From: Paludibacteraceae bacterium
GTDB taxonomy: Bacteria; Bacteroidota; Bacteroidia; Bacteroidales; Paludibacteraceae
NCBI GenBank assembly: GCA_017551025.1
Contig: JAFZNG010000005.1
Span: forward strand, 31,653 to 95,652
Reading direction: 5' to 3'
Length of the DNA: 64,000 nt
In this document: piece by piece, positions 39,101 to 46,400 of the stretch
Numbering within the stretch: the first letter of the stretch is position 1
Layout of the letters: every line of letters starts with the position of its first letter
Notes under the pieces: generated by a model
Databases searched by the model: none
What the model was told of the DNA's origin: nothing
What the model saw: the letters and a program-made list of their open reading frames with translations, nothing else
Program-made: the position numbers and the translations under genes

Positions 39101-40125
39101 AGTGGCAGAATACCAATCCTGCCGGTAAGCAGCTCCGTGAGATCTCGGCTACGGGTCAGACAGTACGCTTCAGCCTTGCACAATATGCGGGCAAGAATGT
39201 ACGTATCGGTTTGTACCGCGAGGCAAAGACCAGTTCGACGACCGGTATTGCCGTTCACGTGGATAATGTCCGCTTGGCATACTTCGATAAGGTCGTAGAT
39301 CAGGCTTCGGGCTGCCAGTACGAGGATATCGTAGTAGGTGATATCGTGCTGCCGTCGGAGGAGACGACTCCGGGTATACATATCTATCCGAAGAGTACGT
39401 ATGCAAGCGATGAGGAGGCTAAGGCCGGTGCTCGCGACTTGGTTTACTCGCTCGAGATTGAGGTTTATCCGGCCGAGGAGACGATCATGTACGATACGAT
39501 TTGCCAGGGCGAGACCTATACCGATCTGAACTTCCACGGCAAGAGTGAGTCAGGTGTATACCGCCGCAAGATGGAGTCGGCTCACGGATGCGACAGTATT
39601 ATTACGCTGTACTTGAATGTCGTACCGACGACCTATGCCGAGGATGAGGAAGTAGCGATTTGTCCGGGTGAGAGTTATATCTGGAACAATAACCCGTATA
39701 ACCGTGCCGGTATCTTCCGCGATACGATTACCTCGTCGTTGGGTTGCGATAGCGTGATGACGCTTATCGTTTCGTACAACGCCTCGGAGGATACGCTATA
39801 CGACTTCGTGACGGTTTATACTAACGAGTTGCCGTATACCTATGAGAACCCGCTCCATCCGTACGTAGACGGCCAAGCACCGATTGTATATGCCGAGGGT
39901 ACGGAACGCGGCGTCTATAGCGATACAGCGATGGTACGTGGCGAGAACTGCGGTGTGATCCTCGTGCTGACTGCTACGGTAGAATGGCCGGAGGGTATTG
40001 AAGATATCTACGGTACAGGTCGTCGCGGTGCACGCAAGGTGTTCTATCATGATCAGTTGTATATCATACTGAACGATGAGTGGTATACCGCTGCGGGCCA
40101 GAAAGTAGAGAATCCGATGAAATAA
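30154..40125 (+). CDS. Giant secreted modular adhesin-like protein (3323 aa)
   Basis: A signal peptide (MKKFLLVLLATISVAAMSLKAQ) precedes about eleven jelly-roll modules of about 180 residues, each starting with an aromatic motif near residues 28, 295, 580, 846, 1109, 1386, 1670, 1927, 2227, 2543 and 2848 (PYTERFAYPK, FPFKEDFEKY, LPFYEDFMSY, YYYEPFNATV). They resemble 'choice-of-anchor J' / cleaved-adhesin domains: each has a D-D-P/T-F 'vVGTMTDP-D-sTF' strand and ends in YIDDV-S. Fibronectin-III-like modules (TSATISW and A-Y-Y-V-R motifs) alternate with them. Residues about 3110-3210 hold two Cys-Asp-Ser repeats (HGCDSIITLYLNV, LGCDSVMTLIVSY). The C-terminal 28 residues are like those of the next giant protein. 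It is probably exported to the surface by type IX secretion and binds glycans or cells; that is inference. Confidence 0.85.
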   Translation: MKKFLLVLLATISVAAMSLKAQTIVIDEGFENGIQDSVWTQDYVAGHTPWAVEDVSDGLQYPATVKQGTKRAYLRNTTGETQGYKTRLVSKIMDLSPRKVYQPELSFWYANPKWAADRDTLRVLYRTGPNARWKQLAEYSTAMATWQKVTMELPEVGPTYQIAFEGSDNLGRGIVLDSVKVRSAPECTVPRGIMASNKGSNRVNIAWSASWDAVQFELIVSKDTINPYEITEEVEAALAFHGLVSGFQQNYDLTLEAGEAYYVYVRSICENEISLWSHEEQEGLPYRFRVRTTKQVPYTERFAYPKTQSQDPDWTWVNNVSATALTPWVNSKVTSKTELAKYSNDTTSAAIFSGLNSSNKVVVGAPIAGGKYAYMATPALADTLNPDFALNKCQVHFWSTVFTYVGRQYGRGLIVGVMDDPDDITTFTPIDTVTVWGNKAFQENIVELSSYTGTGAYIGFVSDFDRQNLFYIDNVSIEYIPDVQKVTKISVNPRDTFATISWEGNAAAYNVLITNAEVDPANPDPEAVVDQALVTTNSYRTDSLEAYHGWNNHPYYVYVQAVGADWSYRYPFVTLDTMSTVPYTLDFELKIKRINLFGNDSKYPSLTTTNKFKGSQCLYMDKVAGTDAWFTLPMVEDLDSVQVKFYLSGGSGTNTYKKAHATLGVMTNPMDINTFQKVSSFTLTADGYTMCYANFKNYKGPKDGVIAIVWDDVRGMAENTINYIDELKVEHVSECTPPQNIEMEVKSDSVTISWTASQQNFWEVVIVKNSALTVAEKDKPFEELSRLGKVVFADTLVWSGDQEQAPEFGIGELKDQTDYVLYIRTVCGGDAAWWTELPFTTPCPNAKFPFKEDFEKYTTGSAAPQMGCWQMVNYLGTWTPIIYSANGGKTLELWTSGTSYRCVAMMPPIEGDLSTMMLTFETRSYGTSSTSTSTLYVGTMGDIDDQSTFVPFDTIRNTGGSEFKKVTLLLSNYNLAYDNIVFSSGFSGSSDVLIDNIELRDATCLEAYNFRQTDEDANSVDFAWDGLSSNDEWQIRILNRNVSVENVAAGNYDTVNVAIINDTIVTGRAFHVEGLKPITTYYAYIRVLCGDSLWVMYPIQTACEKMDPSKPNKETFESYAGGTSYSANYQAQCWTAYNVNASASTSYQPYIYNSSTYSNSGTKSYHLYGYSTTSSPVFVVSPEIDIENMKDLAITFYMYASSSYSWICGVMTDPRDPSTFVALDSVKGTGTSEAYTYDLSEYEALIPATAKYFAWRTPYLASGSYSSLYLDDVSIMKMTCPFTKPSYSDLTAQSVRISSGLRTDNDWILLVSNHELNTDSLLSPTYRIPVDYIVYRDTLDMRSQRVNGLSEQTKYYVYTASFCDSVVSQWSALNFTTPCLPLKPESMGTITFSTAEGFVTGSSANRYLPCWTIGSKTSGLSASSSYIPYVGTTSSYMHDGHNYLYLYDYVYGTSSNYVGAYAIMPEVYVDTISKYQVNFWGRGNSSASYNSQVIIGIVSDPSDLNTFVAVDTINLSHSGYEPYSVGFESYEGDYLGNMGKYIMFLSEFGVTNYAYISDISVSLIPSCRPVSSFTVDSVGENAAIVSWKGYQESYRLLVADRILADDEKAGYPYLVDSIVDHADRIRLENLLPATTYYVYAQGICSETDSTDISLQYAAVRTECPKTGGVPLPFYEDFMSYAVGETAPGCWIFRGSTYTKIYSVSAGEKTYHAIDLYTTSSGNAGYIVVPAVQANLADLQATFEARTYGGGATSSATLYMGTMADPEDPTTFVQAASFPLGGSEFQRFEVNLGDYNLPHDRLVFTSGMQSGGSSNDIYITNIGLNMISACHTPRLKMVTTSSNAVEIEITMDAEECEVVVISEDAYAKIRDIESYLDGASAMRVDTTFLTISNLQPATSYYIYARAICDDVLGNSAWTKNPLKVHTNFYFKEDYFFGFEKTELWERSTNSSSDNYYIHPALVADRDTLGATSSSYNYYPYSLENTTAYLYAHTGTGALSMTSSANYHGAYVIFPAIDEAKARSFELKVRPAYISATTMQPAVSGDALLEIGTVDRNRSFDTYEPMVAIRIDKLDTKTVADEDNNYLYSYYTLDLDSATMANKQLVIHTPKQPSLTTYLYIDDVTLGATKGYSLVNLEKVTPLNGTSALVEWQNIGGPWNLQILDVNGDPVAQYNNLTTTSQLVEGLSPRSDYTAVLTAANAPGKTEYVVTSKLAFRMVCQALEPDAVGAFYWDFDNENEYEANDVLSGSSDSLYLKPGCFHVGVTYDTPVNGYQWLVQRKGYDYYSTAVGGDSYANYEVGRDNSSALRVHTTSNYNTSYLVLPALNCDLDTMMIEFYGRCFVNYDDEYEPSSSQGRIVGANYLGAGYSHSMVVGTLTDPNDFSTLQVLDTLTYRQTNLSGYDYVENDPTGLRYWEKMQAPLAGAQGRYIVLFQPAPGLFFLDDMSVKSSSNTLFAPIGATTTDITATTARLSWQVRHPQLPSVFVVLNAAGEEVLRDTINATTCQITNMASGVSYQWYVYQTDGTRNTPASTVVTFATECVTITPDYTCGFEAQEGGKYIEGQTVAWQTMCWTYGDAIQGEWKNATYDAQNQSNNENYAYSHTDSTAVAMRASYSSYGTSYQPYIAMPAMDITAYDTLQVSFWMRPAFIRRTTNKVATTYTGSSYSKSIIVGTMTDPTDASTFVAIDTVTYDGTLTTADEATAANDYLYQQMKVELAGGTGPYVAFMTSFYAKGSDTRQNSDYVWIDDIRFEHRQECKAPTELTVTRLGATDATLGWQGGDSIYVLQVSEDPYFADEEAMAFNDTVATNPYTVTGLEQTTTYYWRVMAICAGDKGTSDFAKKESFKTLVSPYYYEPFNATVSTSEWTFSSSHADDIVDHNVATSKTDNSYGFKRITNDYGLTGSHYTSVGYLGDYNWMITPAFYLPENDSVHFSMDLALTACNTSHTATSAAVTESDMKDDYYFMVIVSEDGGETWKSENILMKWQNTNPAGKQLREISATGQTVRFSLAQYAGKNVRIGLYREAKTSSTTGIAVHVDNVRLAYFDKVVDQASGCQYEDIVVGDIVLPSEETTPGIHIYPKSTYASDEEAKAGARDLVYSLEIEVYPAEETIMYDTICQGETYTDLNFHGKSESGVYRRKMESAHGCDSIITLYLNVVPTTYAEDEEVAICPGESYIWNNNPYNRAGIFRDTITSSLGCDSVMTLIVSYNASEDTLYDFVTVYTNELPYTYENPLHPYVDGQAPIVYAEGTERGVYSDTAMVRGENCGVILVLTATVEWPEGIEDIYGTGRRGARKVFYHDQLYIILNDEWYTAAGQKVENPMK

Positions 40126-40144
40126 TCGGTCTTGAAGATAACGA

Positions 40145-40184
40145 AAGAGGGTGTGTCCGAAGGGGCACACTCTCTTGGTTTTTT
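40145..40184 (+). terminator. Intrinsic terminator after the first giant gene
   Basis: Stem AAGAGGGTGTGTCC / GGGCACACTCTCTT with loop GAAG, followed by GGTTTTTT. Confidence 0.92.
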
Positions 40185-40363
40185 AAAATCACGGGATATA
40201 TACGTAGTATATATAGGTATGGGTGGGATACGTGATTCCCACGGCGGACTACCGATGTACCCTATGACTAGTATGGATTTTGGGGCAAAGGAGCCGGGAG
40301 GAAGACATTTTGTGTGCCGGAAATGGTATTTTTGTTACATTTTGACGAAAAAATGCAAAATTA
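40185..40363. other. Non-coding stretch between the two giant genes
   Basis: About 180 bp of the 347 bp gap that I cannot assign. It holds an inverted pair AATCACG (40189-40195) / CGTGATT and an AT-rich imperfect palindrome TATATACGTAGTATATA, but no gene or clear operator. Confidence 0.5.
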
Positions 40364-40396
40364 TTTGCGCATATCGTTTTTTTTTTCGTATCTTTG
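40364..40396 (+). promoter_or_regulatory. Promoter for the second giant surface protein
   Basis: -33 TTTG (40364-40367), 21 bp, -7 TATCTTTG (40389-40396). The start codon is at 40473. Confidence 0.8.
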
Positions 40397-40472
40397 CGCT
40401 CAAATCGTGTATATATAGATATATAGTATTTATATTCAGTTAATTTTATTGTTTAATTAAAAGCTAAAACTT

Positions 40473-43400
40473 ATGAGAAAAGTCCTACTTTTGTTGACGC
40501 TGCTCTGTACGATGTTTACTACAGTGCTGGCGACGGAGGTGACCATTGGAGCTGATGAGGCGGATGCTACCGGTAATCAGTATCTTCCATGGAACTCTTT
40601 CTACAAGTATGCCTACAGTCAGCAGATTTACACTGCGGATGAGATAGGTATGGCAGGAACAATCAATTCTCTTACGATGCAGCTGTGGCAAAGCGGCACC
40701 GCAGCTTTGCCCGACTTCGCCATTGAAGTGTATATGGCGTTAGTGGACAAAGAGGAGTTTGCAAACACGTCCGACTGGGAGATTCTCTCGGAGGACGACC
40801 TCGTTTTCTCCGGCACGGTGAATGTGACCAGCACAACTGCAGAAGAGGTTACGATTGAGTTGGATGAGCCGTTCAGTTACAATGGTTCGGACAACTTGTT
40901 GATTGCTTTTCGCAACATGACCGGTTCGTATGTAACCGGAATGCGAAGCATCGTTTTCGGTGCAGCTACAACGGATGATCCTTATTTGGCAATGTATGCT
41001 AATAAGGACGCATCTGCGTATGACATGTCTGCCCCCGGTACGGGAACCAGATTGAAGAAGCGTTTGGTTCTTACGCTGGATATGACTACGGGTGGCGCGG
41101 TTGTTATTCCTTGCGACAAGCCGTCCGGTATTGTTGCTTCGGATGTAACGGCTCATACGGCTACGTTGGCATGGGCTGACGGTAGCGGTGTGTACAATGT
41201 AGAGTACAAGAAGGCTGCTGACGCAGACTGGACTCCTTGGTTGACGGCAACGACCCTGCTCACCGCAGACCTTACCGGTCTTGATGCTAACACCGACTAT
41301 CAAGCTCGTGTACAAAGTGTTTGCGCAGACAATCAAGACAATCCTGTCAGCTCTTGGAAGACTGTTTCCTTCAAGACGATGATTGGTCTGCCGTTCGAGG
41401 AGAACTTCGATGCTCTCTCGGCTTTCCCTGCAGATTGGAAACGTTATAGCGGAAAGTTGATTGATGATGTTATGGCCGGAACGACGACACTTGGTTCTGC
41501 CGTTTCTTCCGGTTGGACTTTCAGCTCAAGCACTACCGGTGTATTTGAGAGCAAGCACATGTACGTTAACATCTGGAGTACGTACAAGTATTGGGTTGTA
41601 TCACCTGTTCTTCCGATGGAGGATAATGTACAACTGACATTCGATATGGCGCTGAGCAAGAGCTCATCGGCATACACCTCTATTATCCCGGGTAGTCAGG
41701 ATGACGATAAGTTCGTTGTGCTGATTTCGACGGATAGTATGCAGACCTGGACGATTCTTCGTCAATGGGACAATGCCGGTTCGGAGTATGTATATGACAA
41801 CATAGCATTGTATGGCGAAGAGGTGGCTATTGATCTCAGCGCATACAATGGTGAGAATATCCAACTCGCATTCTATGGTGCATCTACTGCTTCCGGTGGT
41901 GACAACTATCTGCACATTGATAACATCCTCGTTGACTATATCCCGAGCTGCTTGAAGCCGACGGATCTGCATGTAGTAGCGAATAGTACGACCAGCAACT
42001 CTGTTGAGTTGGAGTGGACGGCTAACACAAGCGAGGATGCATGGATTCTTCGGTACAAGAAGAGCAACGAGAATGCTTGGCAGGAGGTGAACGTAACGGA
42101 GAATCCGTACCTGCTGGAGAACCTGGATGCTTATACCAACTACGATGTACAGGTAGCAGCTCTTTGCGATCCGATTGCTGAGGATGGTATGAGCAAGTAT
42201 AGCAGGGCTGTCTCGTTTAAGACGGCTGCTGTTGCTCCGTTTGCAGAGAGTTTCAATGCGACCACGCTTCCTGGTGACTGGAAACGCTATAAGGTGCTGC
42301 TCTCGGATGTGCTCGCAATGGATACCGCTTTGACCACAACGGTAAGCGCCGGTTGGATGGCTTCGTCCACCAAGAATGGCGTATTCCCGGATTATAACGG
42401 TCACCTGAAACTGCAAGTGTATGGCGATGCTGTACAGCACTGGATTGTATCGCCTTTCATTGAGATGGACGAGAATATGCAGTTGACCTTCGATCTGGCA
42501 TTGACCACGAACACAGGTAACCTGAATGCAGCTACAGCTGGTGATCAGGCAGACGATAAGTTCGCCGTGCTGATTACAACAGATGGTGGCGAGAGTTGGG
42601 AAGAGATCTATACGCGTGACAACGTAACGACCGATCCTACGTACGACCAGATCCGTTGTTCGGCAGAAGGTGAAACGGTTGCGATTGACCTGACCGCTTA
42701 CGCTACCGACAAGATTGCATTCGCATTCTATGGCGAGTCCACGGAAGCCGGTGGTAACAACTATCTGCACATCGCTAACGTACGTATTGACACCATTCCT
42801 GACTGCGAGAAGCCGACCGGTCTTGAGATGGTTGGTAAGTCTGATACGTCTGCTACTTTCCGTTGGGATGAAGTAGAAGGTGCTACTTGGTCGTATGCAC
42901 TGGTTGCAGATACTGTTGTGGTTTCGGAAGAAGACTTTGTAGGTACTACGCAGGACTTCACCATTACGTTTGACACGCTGCAGGAGAATACTTCGTATGC
43001 ATTCTATCTGCGTCAGGATTGTGGTGGTATCTATAGCGACGCTATTACATGTGCCGTAACGACCTTCCCCGCTCCGATTCATGCGCCTTGGGCAGAAGAC
43101 TTCGAGGCTATGGATGCCAATACGATACCGGAATTCTGGGATAACTCTGCTTCGTCTACTACGACCGTAACCGGCACGAACCCGCAGTATGTATGGGGTG
43201 TATATTCTTATGGTAGCAATAAGATGATTCGTATGTATAACTACTTCGTATCTAGTGGTACGGCTGTTATCAACACACCGAATATCGTATTGCCGGCAGA
43301 TCCTGCTTATGAATTGACCTTCGACTATGCACACACAGCAACTTGTGGTGACTTCAGTGTGAAGATCTCTGCAGATGGTGGTGCAAGTTGGGCAACCCTT

Positions 43401-46400
43401 CCGGGCACGTATAGCAAGACTTCGACCGGAACCGATAAGGATAATCCGGGCGAGTTCTCTGAGGCACAGGTTAACCTCGCAGACTACGCAGGTAGTACGA
43501 TTATGTTGCAGTTCTTTGCGAATGCAAACTACGGTAGCGGTGCTATCTTTGTAGATAACATAAGCATTCATGAGGTACCGAGCTGCTTGAAGCCGCAAGG
43601 TCTTGTAGTAGAGAATGGCACAGTTTCTACCAATTCTGTTGAGCTCGAGTGGGTGCCGCAGGGTAGCGAAGCCAACTGGCTCATCCAGTACAAGATGGCT
43701 GATGCCGAAGAGTGGACTGTATTTGACGGTGATGTGAATGTACATCCGTTCACTCTGACCGGTCTTAGCGCCTCCAGCACGTATAACATTCGTGTTGCAG
43801 CTTGGTGTGATCCTACCGATTCACTCTCTGCAAGTGAGTATAGCAGTGCCATTAGTGTAACCACTGCTTGTGATGTAATCAACGAGTTCCCGTATACCAT
43901 GAACTTTGATGGAATGGAGGGTGTAACCAGCGGTAATGTGCTGCCGGTATGTTGGGATTATATCAACACGGTTACCGGAAGTACTTCGTACGATTACTAT
44001 CCGACGGTTTATAAGGGTAGCACGTATGCAAACTCCGGAACTAACTCGCTGAAGTTGTTGTCGTACTACAATTACGAAGGTGAGATGTACGCTATCCTGC
44101 CTGAGATGGAGGGTCTGAATACGCTGCGTATGAAGTTCAATGCACGCAAGTATTCCGCTTCGACCAGTTATACGTATTACGACGCAACCTTCGTAGTAGG
44201 TGTTCTGAACAATCCTACGGATACAGCTAATTTCGTTGCATTGGATACCATCACGCCGGCTACGACTACTTACGAGCCGTTCGAGGTGAAGTTCAATACA
44301 TATGAGGGCACTGGCAAGTACATTGCTATTAAGATGGTTTCTCCGGATTATACGCTATATGACTACAATGGTGCGTATATCGATGATATCGTAATTGATC
44401 CGATTCCTGATTGTATTGAGCCGACTATTGTGAAGGTGGTTAAGACCGAGGCTACCAGCGTACGGTTTACCTACACAGCCGAGGAAGGTGACAGCCTGTC
44501 GTACGCTATTGTACTGAAGGGCGTTGAGCCGACCGAGTTTGTTGGTGTAACCGCTGATACCGTATTAGTAGAAGGCCTGGAGGCCGGTTCAGAGTATGAG
44601 GTTTACCTGCGTACCGAGTGCGCCACCAGTCACAGTGTTGCTCTCAAGGCTGAATTCCAGACCAAGCAACTCCCGATTGACCTTGGCAACGGCTTTGCCG
44701 ATGACTTCGAGGGCGAGAATCTCTGGACGCTTGAGAATGGTAATGCTGCGAATACCTGGGTAATTGGTACTGCAGCACATAACGGCCAGACAAGTACCAA
44801 GGCTCTTTATATCACAAATGACGGTGGTGCAACTCACGCTTATGCGAATAGCGCTTCTACGGTATATGCTTATAAGTCCTTCAATTTCGAAGAAGGTACC
44901 TATTCGTTCAAGTACGATTGGATAGCCAATGGTGAGGGTAGTTATGACCTCATGCGTTTTGCTCTTGTTCCGACTAATAGTTATGAGTATGTGGCTGGTA
45001 CAGCAATGCCTACCGGACTCTCCGGAACTGGTGGTAATCTGCTGGCTACCGAGCTGCCGGAAGGCTGGATTGCTCTGGATGGCGGCAAGCAAAACCTCAG
45101 CACGGCCTGGACGACCTACGAGAGTGTAGAGATGGATATTCCTGCAGGAACCTACGACATTGTATTCTTGTGGCGCAACGATGGTAGTGGTGGTACGCAA
45201 CCGTCTGCTGCTGTAGATAACTTCAGCATTATGAAGGTACTGTGCTACAAGCCGACTGACGTAACGATTGCTAAGGCGAACATTACTTCGACAACTGCCG
45301 AAATAGCTTGGACGGCAGAGGAAGGCCAGACGGCATGGCAAATTGCTATGGATACCATCGCCGGCTTCAACCCGGATACCCTCACGTCGATTATCAACGC
45401 TACGGCTAATCCGTATTTAGCAGAGGGTCTGCTGCCGGAGCAAACCTATTATGTATATGTTCGCGCGAACTGTGGCGAGAACTACAGCGCTTGGACCGCT
45501 CGCGCTTCGTTCAAGACTGCTAAGGCTTGTCAGAAACCGGATGGCTTGGAGGTATCTGCTATCACCGACTCGTCGGCTGTCGTTACCTGGAATACCTATG
45601 GTCAGACTGACTTCATCCTTACCTACGGTATCGGTAATGCATATGCTGACACGGTAACGGTAACGGGTGGCACCTATACCATCATGGGCTTGGATGCGAA
45701 CACTTCGTATAAGGTGAAAGTGGCTGCTGAGTGTGATGCTGCTACCTTCTCTACGGCGAAGACCTTCAAGACCGCTTGTTCTCCGGCTACTACGGTTGTT
45801 GAGAACTTTGACGGTATTGCCGGTTCTACCAGCGCGAACGTACTGCCTGATTGCTGGAACTATCTCAACGGTGGTACTACCTACGCATATCTCCCGACAG
45901 CTTATGAAGGTGCTTCATATGCTAACTCGGGTAGCAACTCGCTGAAGTTCTATACCTATGCCGGTACGGCATATGCTGATCAATACGCTATCCTTCCGGC
46001 TGTAGAAGGCCTGAATGGCTTGCGTATGAAGTTCAATGCACGTAAGTATCTGGCAACGTACGATGCAACGATTGTTGTAGGTATCATGACCGATCCGGCT
46101 GATGCCGCTACCTTCGTAGCTATCGATACAATTCGTCCTGCTGCTGCCACCTACGAACCGTTTATGGTTTCGTTCGGCGAATATGCAGGCGAGGGTATGT
46201 ACGCTGCATTCAAGGTTCCTGTTCCTGCTACCTCGTACAACGGTGCTTACATCGATGACGTAGAACTGGAAGAGATTCCTTCTTGTATCGAGCCGACAAG
46301 TGTGGCAGTATCTGAAATCGGTGTCAATAGTGCGAAACTGGATTGGGTATCCGCGGCTTCGGAGTGGCAAATCTGCCTCAATGGTGATGAGGAGAACCTG

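Noticed and set aside
40189-40240. GGATACGTGATT shared by the gap between the giant genes and the right-edge gene, and an AATCACG inverted pair
   Set aside because: A 12 bp match between two sites in 64 kb is expected by chance many times over, and no gene or element boundary coincides.
41664-43745. Very long antisense ORF (693 codons) in the second giant gene, and similar ones at 53153-55189 and 55550-57814
   Set aside because: They mirror the Thr/Ser/Tyr-rich sense protein. The products are rich in Arg, Ile, Tyr and His with no recognisable motif, and codon bias in the sense strand leaves few stops in that antisense frame. No promoter faces them.
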